The translations under genes and the position numbers were made by a program. This document shows, piece by piece, positions 6,702-13,058 of a stretch of DNA of 13,058 nt. The stretch's first letter is position 1, and the number at the start of each line of letters is the position of its first letter. The notes below the pieces were generated by a model. It was not told the DNA's origin and did not search any database. It was given only the letters and a program-made list of their open reading frames with translations. Source of the DNA: Hirudo medicinalis. Taxonomy: Eukaryota > Annelida > Clitellata > Hirudinida > Hirudinidae. The stretch is from positions 7,446 through 20,503 of the forward strand of contig MPNW01001852.1 in assembly GCA_011800805.1 (NCBI GenBank). The letters are read 5' to 3'.

Positions 6702-7633
6702 TAACAGCAACCATAAAACCCACAAACCCCGAGCAGGTTGACGGCCAAACCCTTAACGGCCAAATCGGCAACGCTATGGCAGAATATAACGGTAACACCC
6801 TTAACGGCGATGATTATAACGTTATGGCTGCCCGTAACTATAACACCTTTAACGGCGACGACTTTAACACCATGGCTGCCCGTAACTATAACACCTTTAA
6901 CGGCGACGACCTTAGCACCATGGCCGCCCGTAACTATAACACCTTTAACGGCAATAATTATAATGTTATGGCAGGTTATAATGATAACACCCTTAAGGGC
7001 AATGACTTTAACGCTATGGCTGGGCAAAATTATAACACCTTTAACGGCAATGACTTTAACGTTATGGCCGCACAACACGAAAGTATTATTACAAGCAATG
7101 ACGATAACGTTATAACCGCTAAAATGAATAACACCCTAAACGGCAATGATTATAACGTTATGGCCGCCAGCTATAAAAACACCCTTAACGGCAAGAATTT
7201 TAACGTTATGGCCGCCAGCTACAATAACACCCTTAACGGCGAAGAACTTAACGCTATGGCCGCCCGTAATAAAAACACCTTTAACGGTCAAGATTATAAC
7301 GCTATGGCAGCCATAGACAATAACACCCTAACCGGCCACTACTTTAACACCATGGCCGCCAGAGACCTAAATACCATCACCGCCCATAGCGCCAACGCAA
7401 TAGTTTGCGAGTTTAACAACACCATAAACCTTAACGGTACCGATAACATCGTTACGGCTGCCAATGGCTCCAAATTTAAAGGCAAAAAAGGCAACGCGGT
7501 TTGTATGGTTGAATTTGACCATAGGCGAGAAAAAATTATAGGTATTAAAGCCGCCATCATAGACGGCGAAATTTTAAAAGAAGACACTTATTATACCTAT
7601 CAAGACGGCGAATTTATCGAAGTAAATTATTAG
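6698..7633 (+). CDS. 16-residue Asn-rich repeat protein, paralog 1 (15 repeats)
   Basis: 311 residues with perfectly regular architecture: a 16-residue head, fifteen 16-residue units (17-256) and a 55-residue tail. A typical unit is NTFNGDDFNTMAARNY. Asn at positions 1 and 9, a Leu/Phe at 3, Gly at 5 and Met at 11 recur in nearly every unit, and the two halves resemble each other (N-x-hydrophobic-N/A-G/A). Unit 8 is divergent. The last two units shift to ITAHSANAIVCEFN and INLNGTDNIVTAAN. The tail (GSKFKGKKGNA, AAIIDGEILKEDTYYTYQDG) resembles the C-terminal domain of phage repeat proteins of the DUF7666 kind. The regular spacing suggests a beta-solenoid with Asn ladders (inference). It has no signal peptide and is probably cytoplasmic. 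Function unknown. Confidence 0.85.
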   Translation: MITATIKPTNPEQVDGQTLNGQIGNAMAEYNGNTLNGDDYNVMAARNYNTFNGDDFNTMAARNYNTFNGDDLSTMAARNYNTFNGNNYNVMAGYNDNTLKGNDFNAMAGQNYNTFNGNDFNVMAAQHESIITSNDDNVITAKMNNTLNGNDYNVMAASYKNTLNGKNFNVMAASYNNTLNGEELNAMAARNKNTFNGQDYNAMAAIDNNTLTGHYFNTMAARDLNTITAHSANAIVCEFNNTINLNGTDNIVTAANGSKFKGKKGNAVCMVEFDHRREKIIGIKAAIIDGEILKEDTYYTYQDGEFIEVNY

Positions 7634-7648
7634 TAAAAAATTACCATC

Positions 7649-8357
7649 ATGGAAACAGCACACACAAGCAAGGAAAAAGTTAACGATAAAACCTTAACCG
7701 CTTTAAATAGGCAAACCCTTAACGGAGGGTTTTATAACGCTATAGCCGGCCTTAACCAAAACACCCTTAACGGGCAAGGAAACAACGCTATAGCCGGCCA
7801 AGAAAAAAACAGCCTAACCGGCAACGACTATAACGCTATAGCCGGCCTTGACCGAAACACCCTTAACGGGCAAAACAACAACGCTTTGGCTGGCCGAGAT
7901 TATAACACCCTTAAAGGCCAAGATTATAACGCCATGGGCGGCCGAGATACCAAACACCCTTAACGGGCAAAACGGCAACACTATGGCCGGCTGGTTTAAT
8001 AACACCTTTAACGGACAAAACCGCAACATTATGGCCGGCCGAGATGTGAGCACCTTTAACGTGCAAAGCGGCAACATTATAGCCGGCCGAGATGAGAGCA
8101 CCTTTAACGGCGATAATGAAAATATAATAGCCTGCAGGGGTAGCAATATTATAACCCTTACCGGTACGGGTAACATGGTTATGGCTGCCAACGGCTCCAA
8201 ATTTAAAGGCAAAATAGGTAACGCAGTTTGCATGGTTGAATTTGATGACGAAAGAAAAATTATAAGCGTTAAAGCCGCCATCATAGACGGTGAAACCTTA
8301 AAAGAAGACACCTACTATACCTATCAAGACGGCGAATTTATCCAAGTAAATGATTAA
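7649..8357 (+). pseudogene. 16-residue Asn-rich repeat protein, paralog 2 (10 repeats, frameshifted)
   Basis: The head reads METAHTSKEKVNDKTLTALN, followed by units such as QTLNGGFYNAIAGLNQ. The first frame stops at 7963 (GGRDTKHP) because of an indel near 7945-7960, in the last residues of repeat 5. The second frame then continues exactly in register with NTLNGQNGNTMAGW and runs to the usual tail (AANGSKFKGK, AAIIDGETLKEDTYYTYQDG). About ten units in all. Many units have Gly in place of the second Ala (NAIAG, NSLTG), a sub-type shared with paralog 3. The unbroken register on both sides of a single shift suggests a sequencing error or a very recent mutation. Confidence 0.75.
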
Positions 8358-8368
8358 AAATTACCATC

Positions 8369-9032
8369 ATGGAAACAGAAAATAAAAACGGGGAAAAAGT
8401 TAACCATAAAACCTTAACCGCCTTAAGCAGCCAAACCCTTAACGGCAACGACTTTAACGCTATAGCCGGCCGAGATTATAACAGCCTAACCGGCCACGAC
8501 TTTAACACCGTGGCCGGCCAAGAAAAAAACAGCCTAACCGGCCACGACTTTAACGCCATAGCCGGCCAAGATAAAAACAGCCTAACCGGCCACTACTTTA
8601 ACGCCATGGCCGGCCAAAATAACAACACCCTTAACGGCAACGACTCTAACGCCATGGCCGGCCGAGATTATAACACCCTTAACGGGGAAAACCGCAACAT
8701 TATGGCCGCCTATTTTAATAGCACCTTTAATGGGCAAAGCGGCAACATTATGGCCAGCCGAGATGAGAGCGCCTTTAACGGCGATAATGAAAATGTAATA
8801 GCCTGCAGGTTTGATAATGTTATAAACCTTACAGGGACTTTAAACATCGCTGTTGCCGCCAACGGTTCCAAATTTAAAGGCAAAAAGGTAACGGCGGATT
8901 TGCATGGTTGAATTTGACCATAGGCGAAGAAAAATTATAAGAGGCAAATTCGCCATCATAGACGACGAAACCTTAAAAGAGGACACTTATTACACTTATA
9001 AAGGCGGCGAATTTATCGAGGTAAATGATTAA
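8369..9032 (+). pseudogene. 16-residue Asn-rich repeat protein, paralog 3 (9 repeats, frameshifted tail)
   Basis: A 21-residue head (METENKNGEKVNHKTLTALS), then nine units, several of the form NSLTGHDFNAIAGQDK. The frame is intact to FKGKK near 8882, then shifts and stops at 8911. The tail continues in another frame from about 8904 (MVEFDHRRRKI, GKFAIIDDETLKEDTYYTYK) and ends with VND and TAA at 9030-9032. Compared with the other tails, one A appears missing from the A-run and extra bases are present near 8893-8897, net +1. Either the C-terminal domain has been lost in this copy or the read is wrong. Confidence 0.75.
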
Positions 9033-9047
9033 TAAAAAATTACCATC

Positions 9048-9746
9048 ATGGAAACAGAAAATAAAAACCCCAAAAACCCCGAGCAGGTTGATGAGAATGC
9101 ACTGACCGCTTTAAACAATCAAACCCTTAACGGCAATGATAATAATGTTATAGCAGCTCGTAACAAAACCACCCTTAGCGGCAATGACTTTAACGCACTG
9201 GCCGCCCGCAACAAAAACATCCTTAACGGCCGAGGCCGCAACGCTATGGCAGGAAATAACAAAAACGCCCTTAACGGAAGGGTCTTTAACGCCATGGCAG
9301 CCATAGACAGAAACACCCTTAACGGCGAAGACTTTAACGCTATAGCCGCTATAGACAAAAACACCTTTAACGGAAGGCTTTTTAACGCCATAGCCGCCCG
9401 TAACTATAACACCCTTAACAGCCATAGCAGCAACACCATGGCCGCCAGAGACCAAAATACCATCACGGCCAACGGCTACAACATTATAGCCTGCCAGTTT
9501 AACAACACCATAAACCTTACCGGTACCCATAACATCGTTACGGCGGCCAATGGTTCGGTATTTAAAGGCAAAAAAGGTAACGGGATTTGTATGGTTGAAT
9601 TTGACCAAGAAAAAAAAATTATAAGCATGAAAGCCGCCATTATAGACGGTGAAACCTTAAAAGAGGATACTTATTATACCTATCAAAGCGGTGAATTTAT
9701 CCAAGTAAATCATTTAAAAATTACCATCAATGGAAACAGAAAATAA
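9048..9746 (+). CDS. 16-residue Asn-rich repeat protein, paralog 4 (9 repeats)
   Basis: 232 residues: a 24-residue head (METENKNPKNPEQVDENALT...), nine units and the standard tail. Units alternate NMAARNK and NAMAAIDR types. The head is almost identical at the DNA level to that of paralog 5, a sign of recent duplication or gene conversion. The usual end (VND and stop) is changed to VNH, so translation runs 10 residues further through the next leader and ends 17 bases inside paralog 5. The tail itself is intact (NGICMVEFDQEKKI, AAIIDGETLKEDTYYTYQSG). Function as for paralog 1: unknown. Confidence 0.85.
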   Translation: METENKNPKNPEQVDENALTALNNQTLNGNDNNVIAARNKTTLSGNDFNALAARNKNILNGRGRNAMAGNNKNALNGRVFNAMAAIDRNTLNGEDFNAIAAIDKNTFNGRLFNAIAARNYNTLNSHSSNTMAARDQNTITANGYNIIACQFNNTINLTGTHNIVTAANGSVFKGKKGNGICMVEFDQEKKIISMKAAIIDGETLKEDTYYTYQSGEFIQVNHLKITINGNRK

Positions 9747-10494
9747 AAACCCCAAAAACCCCGAGCAGGTTGATGAGAATGCACTGACCGCTTTAAACAA
9801 CCAAACCCTTAACGGCGAGAATCATAACGCTATGGCTGGGCAAAAAAATAACATCTTTAACAGCCAAGATGATAACGCTATGGCTGGGCAAAAAGATAAC
9901 ACCTTTAACGGCAACGATTATAACGGGATAGCAGGATATAAAAAAAACACCTTTAACGGCAACGATTGTAACGCTATGGCAGCCCAAGAAGATAACACCC
10001 TTAACGGCAAAGACTCTAACACCATGGCCGCCCGTAACAATAACACCCTTAACGGGGAAGATTGTAATGCGATGACAGCCCAAGACAATAACACCCTTAA
10101 CAGCGAAGACCTTAACGCCATGGCCGCCCGCTATTATAACACCCTTAACGGCAACAACGGCAACGCTATGGCAGCCATAGACAGAAACACCCTTAACGGA
10201 AGAAATTTTAACGCTATAGCTGCTATAGACCAAAATACCATAACCGCCTATAATGCTAATTTAATAGTTTGCGAGTTTAACAACACCATAAACCTTAACG
10301 GAATCGGTAACATGGTTATGGCTGCCAATGGCTCCAAATTTAAAGGCAAAAAAGGCAACGGGATTTGTATAGTTGAATTTGACCAAGAAAGAAAAATTAT
10401 AGGGGGCAAATTCGCCATCATAGACGGCGAAACCTTAAAACAGGACACTTATTACACCCTTAAAAAAGGTGAATTTATCCAAGTAAATGATTAA
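9730..10494 (+). CDS. 16-residue Asn-rich repeat protein, paralog 5 (11 repeats)
   Basis: 254 residues: 24-residue head, eleven units (25-200) and a 54-residue tail. Typical units are NTFNGNDCNAMAAQED and NTLNGEDCNAMTAQDN; two carry Cys at the position before Asn9. The penultimate unit is ITAYNANLIVCEFN and the tail has AIIDGETLKQDTYYTLKKGE, close to the commoner IKADTWYTLKNGEF form of the domain in other phages. Its ATG lies in the leader TTTAAAAATTACCATCAATG, with one extra A compared with the others, inside the coding end of paralog 4. Intact and complete. Confidence 0.85.
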   Translation: METENKNPKNPEQVDENALTALNNQTLNGENHNAMAGQKNNIFNSQDDNAMAGQKDNTFNGNDYNGIAGYKKNTFNGNDCNAMAAQEDNTLNGKDSNTMAARNNNTLNGEDCNAMTAQDNNTLNSEDLNAMAARYYNTLNGNNGNAMAAIDRNTLNGRNFNAIAAIDQNTITAYNANLIVCEFNNTINLNGIGNMVMAANGSKFKGKKGNGICIVEFDQERKIIGGKFAIIDGETLKQDTYYTLKKGEFIQVND

Positions 10495-10509
10495 TAAAAA
10501 ATTACCATC

Positions 10510-10722
10510 ATGGAAGACGACTTTTTTATAAAAAAAATCATCATCGATAATTCAAATTTATTGTTGATGGCAGCCCAAATAATGATAAATAAAGAGGATA
10601 TCAGCGAAAAACGCAAAATAGACTTTATAGAAACCATTTTTAAGCAGGTAGATGAAAACAACAACAACTTAATTTTTTTAAACAACAACACTTTAAACTA
10701 TTTAAACCATATCAAAACATAA
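10510..10722 (+). CDS. Small hypothetical protein, Asn-rich tail
   Basis: 70 residues, starting at an exact copy of the leader (AAAAAATTACCATCATGG), with the same reuse as the repeat genes but no 16-residue repeats. The first two thirds look helical and amphipathic (IKKIIIDNSNLLLMAAQIMI, RKIDFIETIFKQ); the end is Asn/Leu-rich (NNNNLIFLNNNTLNYLN). It stops 3 bp before the next ATG. No family recognised. Confidence 0.6.
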   Translation: MEDDFFIKKIIIDNSNLLLMAAQIMINKEDISEKRKIDFIETIFKQVDENNNNLIFLNNNTLNYLNHIKT

Positions 10723-10725
10723 ATC

Positions 10726-11037
10726 ATGGAAATATCAACTTTTGAACTGCGCATATTGCTCAAAGACGCCGCCGAAATGGGCGCACAAAATGCATTAAGC
10801 AAGGCCGGCATAGTAAAAGAATGGATAAGCAGGGCCGAAGCCTACCGAAGATACGGGGAAAGAACCGTACGACGATGGATTGACGAAAAAAAAATTAAGC
10901 CCCGAAGGCCAAGCCCCAACGCTGCAAAAGCATTTATAAACCTGATGGAAATTGAAGCGGCAAACAAGGCTTTTAACACCCCCATTTACCAAACAATAAG
11001 TAAACCACCCAAAAAATGGAAACAACAGGACGGATAA
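10726..11037 (+). CDS. Excisionase-like HTH protein
   Basis: 103 residues. The N-terminal part (LRILLKDAAEMGAQNALSKA) is helical, followed by ISRAEAYRRYGERTVRRWID, which is the winged-helix/HTH_17-type signature of excisionase-like DNA-binding proteins, and a basic stretch KKIKPRRPS. The C-terminal IEAANKAFNTPIYQT resembles a Bacteroidota mobile-element family that ends in the same way. It probably binds DNA as a small regulator or excision factor. It overlaps the next gene by 22 bp, so they are coupled. Confidence 0.65.
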   Translation: MEISTFELRILLKDAAEMGAQNALSKAGIVKEWISRAEAYRRYGERTVRRWIDEKKIKPRRPSPNAAKAFINLMEIEAANKAFNTPIYQTISKPPKKWKQQDG

Positions 11038-11771
11038 AGGCAGCCAAAAACGACAACAACGCAAGCTGCCTGCCCGAAATCGGAAAAATTAAAACAGGCA
11101 TTAAAACCATCGGGGTAAACGGGGTGGAATACCCCAAATCGATAGACTATTTTCGCCCTACCGGAAATTTTGCCAATGAGTTTGTGAAAATTTTCGGCGA
11201 AAAACCCCGAGCCATACACATCGCTTTTTTTAGCGATAAGGTTAGCGAGGTATGTAACGAAAGGTTTGAATGCTGGGAAAAAAGTAAGCGATTTGGCTAC
11301 GGAAACGGCGAAACATTTACCCTTTGGGACCCCTATAAAGGGAAATACATCAACAACCTAAGCCCTGATGACCCCCGGGTTAGGGCCATGAAATGGGAAC
11401 GAATTTTAACCCTGCGATTTGTGATTTTAAAAATGACCGGCATTTTAGGCTACTGGACCTATTCTACCAAAGCAAAAGAGGTTACCATTCCGGGAATCGT
11501 TAAATCTTTTGACACGGTAAGAGAAAAAGCGGGAACCATCGTCGGTTTCCCTTTTAACCTGATGGTTGAAATGGTAAAATCCTACAGCCCCGGGGATGCT
11601 AAAATTTATCCGGTGGTTAAACTGGTGCCGCAGTTTACCGAGGAAACCATAGAACAGGTACGCAACTATATCGAAGCCGGCGGAGCTTTAAACAGGCTAA
11701 CAACCAAAATGATTGAAAGCGGAGCAATCTCAAAAACAAAAACCTTAATGATTAAGGAGGCTGTAAAATGA
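11016..11771 (+). CDS. gp3-like / recombination-directionality-factor-like phage protein
   Basis: 251 residues. The start (IGKIKTG, VEYPKSIDYFRPTGNFANEF) is followed by FGEKPRAIHIAFFSDKVSEV and GNGETFTLWDPYKGKY. Together these form the pattern of a family of phage proteins annotated as gp3-like or recombination-directionality-factor-like and found beside phage recombination genes. The middle part (VRAMKWERILTLRFVILKMT, GYWTYSTKAKEVTIPGIVKS, FDTVREK) and the end (YPVVKLVPQFTEETIEQVR) fit this too. Cys and Trp residues between 85 and 110 may be structural. With a nuclease next door, a role in DNA recombination or replication is likely, but the name rests on resemblance, not on a decisive motif. 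Confidence 0.45.
   Translation: METTGRIKAAKNDNNASCLPEIGKIKTGIKTIGVNGVEYPKSIDYFRPTGNFANEFVKIFGEKPRAIHIAFFSDKVSEVCNERFECWEKSKRFGYGNGETFTLWDPYKGKYINNLSPDDPRVRAMKWERILTLRFVILKMTGILGYWTYSTKAKEVTIPGIVKSFDTVREKAGTIVGFPFNLMVEMVKSYSPGDAKIYPVVKLVPQFTEETIEQVRNYIEAGGALNRLTTKMIESGAISKTKTLMIKEAVK
11754..11760 (+). promoter_or_regulatory. Shine-Dalgarno site (AAGGAGG)
   Basis: A perfect AAGGAGG 7 bp before the ATG at 11768. It stands out because other starts in this operon use an A-rich leader with no Shine-Dalgarno sequence. Confidence 0.55.
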
Positions 11772-12760
11772 CTCATCAACAAATAAATACGCTTTGGTTT
11801 GACCAAGATGCGCTAAGGCTGCCCAGCTATAAAGTAGGCCGTGTTAACCTATCGGGTGGCAGGGCTTACATCAAAATAAACAGCGAAGGCAGCTTAGAAA
11901 AACCTTTGAAAATTTACACCTCCTTAACTACCGCCATTAACACCTGCGCACCTATGGAACGCCCATTGCTGGAATGGTATTGCCGATTGGGCTTGCAAGA
12001 AGCCAGCCGGCAGCTGGAGCTCAGCCAACATTACGGTACCCTTTTTCATCTGGAAATCGGCAAATTTTTAATAAACAAAATATACGATTTTGAGACCATC
12101 GGACAAGCGGTTGACGATTACCTGAGCGAGCATAATTTTTACAGCCCTGAATGCGCCCAATGGGCAGAAAAATTGAGCCGCGACATGGCTGCATTTATTC
12201 AATTTTTTTTCGACTATAAAATAATACCCCTAGGCATTGAATACGTGCTTTTAAGCCAAAAAGGATTTGGCACTTTGATAGATTTGGTATGTAAGATGAC
12301 TGTTAGCGAAAAAGGCTTTTTTGGCGAGGTTTATAAAAGCGGCCCCAACGCCGGCAAGCCCAAAGAAAGCAAGCAAGAAAAACAGCTTACGGCTATTGTT
12401 AATTTCAAATCAGGACGAAACGGCTTTTACCGCTCAAACGGCATCCAAATAACCTGCGAAAGGCAGCTTTGGGAAGAAAATTTTAGTGATTTGAAAATTG
12501 AGCTGGCTGCAAACTGGTCGCCAAAAGAGTGGACAGCCGCCCCGGCTTACAACTTTAAAGATTGGACGGGCGAAATCAGCCCTTTAGAAGTTGATGCAGT
12601 GCTATCGCTGGCCAACATCCGCTTTGGCCAAAAAGCCGCAAAAAAAGAATACTTGAGTTTGGGCGGACTGGTTTCCAGCCCCGAAAGCCTCGATGCGGCC
12701 ATTAAAAAAGAAACCATCGAACAATTTTGTTACCGCAAATTTTGCAGCGTGCCGGCCTGA
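11768..12760 (+). CDS. RecB/Cas4-like PD-(D/E)XK nuclease
   Basis: 330 residues. Motifs in order: HYGTLFHLEIGKFL (88-101, with His94 and Glu96), IEYVLLSQKGFGTLIDLVCK (157-176, Asp172 as the catalytic Asp), IVNFKSGRNGF (210-220, Lys214) and a downstream Gln227. This is the layout of RecB-family phage exonucleases (GxxH, GxxD, DxK, Q) that resect DNA ends for phage recombination. The residue before x-Lys is Asn212, where Asp or Glu is usual, so activity may be altered. An ATGA overlap couples it to the upstream gene. Residues 180-207 form a Lys/Ser-rich insert. Confidence 0.65.
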   Translation: MTHQQINTLWFDQDALRLPSYKVGRVNLSGGRAYIKINSEGSLEKPLKIYTSLTTAINTCAPMERPLLEWYCRLGLQEASRQLELSQHYGTLFHLEIGKFLINKIYDFETIGQAVDDYLSEHNFYSPECAQWAEKLSRDMAAFIQFFFDYKIIPLGIEYVLLSQKGFGTLIDLVCKMTVSEKGFFGEVYKSGPNAGKPKESKQEKQLTAIVNFKSGRNGFYRSNGIQITCERQLWEENFSDLKIELAANWSPKEWTAAPAYNFKDWTGEISPLEVDAVLSLANIRFGQKAAKKEYLSLGGLVSSPESLDAAIKKETIEQFCYRKFCSVPA

Positions 12761-12833
12761 AAAAATGAAAAAATATTTGATGATAAAAAACCATAAACCG
12801 CCTATAAACAGCCAAAAAACGCTGGAGGGATTT

Positions 12834-12859
12834 TCCCTATAAACATTTTAGGGATTTTT
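12834..12859 (+). terminator. Terminator-like hairpin
   Basis: TCCCTA, 9-base loop, TAGGGA followed by five T. It lies 73 bp after the nuclease stop and would end the early operon. An alternative small hairpin AGGG/CCCT overlaps its left arm. Confidence 0.45.
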
Positions 12860-12880
12860 CCGTAGATGGCCAAAAACCAT

Positions 12881-12898
12881 GTTAGAAAAAATTCTAAC
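12881..12898. promoter_or_regulatory. Perfect inverted repeat before the last gene
   Basis: GTTAGAA, AAAA, TTCTAAC. With no following T-run it looks more like an operator than a terminator. It sits 85 bp before the next ATG. Nothing else certain is seen in 12761-12982 apart from the upstream terminator and a TTACGCAA that matches one arm of the operator at 5249-5271. Confidence 0.4.
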
Positions 12899-12982
12899 TT
12901 ATGATAATCAGCAAGTTACGCAAAAAAGCGGGTTAGCGACGGGTTAAGCATAAACGACGAAAAAAATTAAAAAAATTAAGAT

Positions 12983-13058
12983 ATGGATAATGCAATAAAA
13001 TTATTCGACTGCCAAGGCAACCGTGTTGCTTTTAAAACTGAAAACGGCCAAACCTATT
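12983..13058 (+). CDS. Start of a gene, cut by the window end
   Basis: An ATG at 12983 after an A-rich leader opens a frame of 25 codons to the window edge (MDNAIKLFDCQGNRVAFKTE...). The beginning is faintly like P22-antirepressor N-terminal domains, which have a short beta hairpin before YVA-x-K-P, but the decisive part is outside the window. Function not assigned. Confidence 0.45.
   Translation, partial: MDNAIKLFDCQGNRVAFKTENGQTY

Noticed and set aside
6677..7115. Long open frames antisense or shifted within the repeat genes (for example 6677-7078 minus, 6738-7115 plus, 9111-9608 minus)
   Set aside because: A 48-bp repeat without stops in one frame is usually open in others too. The shadow proteins (VKGVIVTGGH- or ITPLTA-like) lack starts in leaders and the conserved tail.
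6698..7633. Pentapeptide-repeat (Qnr/MfpA-like DNA mimic) family
   Set aside because: The period is 16 residues (8+8), not 5, and the A(D/N)LxX pattern is absent.
6730..10250. CRISPR-like array
   Set aside because: The 48-bp units are contiguous and coding, with no unique spacers between them, and no cas gene apart from a Cas4-like nuclease fold that belongs to phage recombination.
6698..10494. Reading the array as tail fibre or adhesin (YadA-like head repeats)
   Set aside because: The regular beta-roll repeat is reminiscent, but there is no signal peptide or membrane anchor and no structural gene nearby. The position is in the early control operon.

Overview
The window looks like the immunity and early region of a temperate phage (prophage or phage-derived element) from a member of the Bacteroidota. 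Four things point there: promoters of the Bacteroidota type (TTTG, 19-20 bp, TAnnTTTG), A-rich translation starts with almost no Shine-Dalgarno sites, a DUF2693/SH3-fold protein, and S24 and ImmA proteins of the Bacteroidota phage type. No integrase, structural gene, tRNA or rRNA is visible.

Left part (1-3325), accessory cargo. A rightward XRE-ImmA/IrrE-type gene (163-1450) carries a frameshift near 665-715 and runs in frame into a small Cys-rich, lipoprotein-like tail. It ends at a good terminator. On the minus strand lies a compact type II restriction-modification pair: an SPPY-type methyltransferase (2244-3113) and an MvaI/BcnI-like endonuclease (1497-2243). Upstream of the pair is a decayed IS1595/ISXO2-type transposase tail (3179-3325). 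A hand scan found no CCWGG site in the whole 13 kb.

Control region (3322-6048). Leftward genes encode a second ImmA/IrrE-like metallopeptidase, an S24 (LexA/CI-like) repressor split by one frameshift, and a small XRE regulator with a heptad-repeat coiled coil. Clear inverted repeats, probably operators, flank two rightward promoters (5215-5246 and 5952-5982). A ~238 bp near-duplication on either side of the single N at 5494 is most likely an unmerged scaffold join, not biology.

Rightward early operon (6049-12760). A DUF2693 protein and a small acidic protein are followed by the most striking part of the window: five tandem paralogs (6698-10494) built almost entirely of 16-residue Asn-rich repeats (48 bp in DNA), with 15, 10, 9, 9 and 11 units. 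All five end in the same ~55-residue C-terminal domain. Paralogs 2 and 3 carry frameshifts. The genes share a short start leader (TTAAAAAATTAYCATCATGG-like), used up to ten times in the window and in one case inside the coding end of the preceding gene. After them come a small Asn-rich protein, a HTH/excisionase-like protein, a protein resembling gp3-type recombination-directionality-factor-like proteins, and a RecB/Cas4-like PD-(D/E)XK nuclease. A terminator-like hairpin and the start of one more gene close the window.

The several single-base frameshifts, with homopolymer differences between the two copies around the N, mean sequencing or assembly error must be excluded before any gene here is called a true pseudogene.
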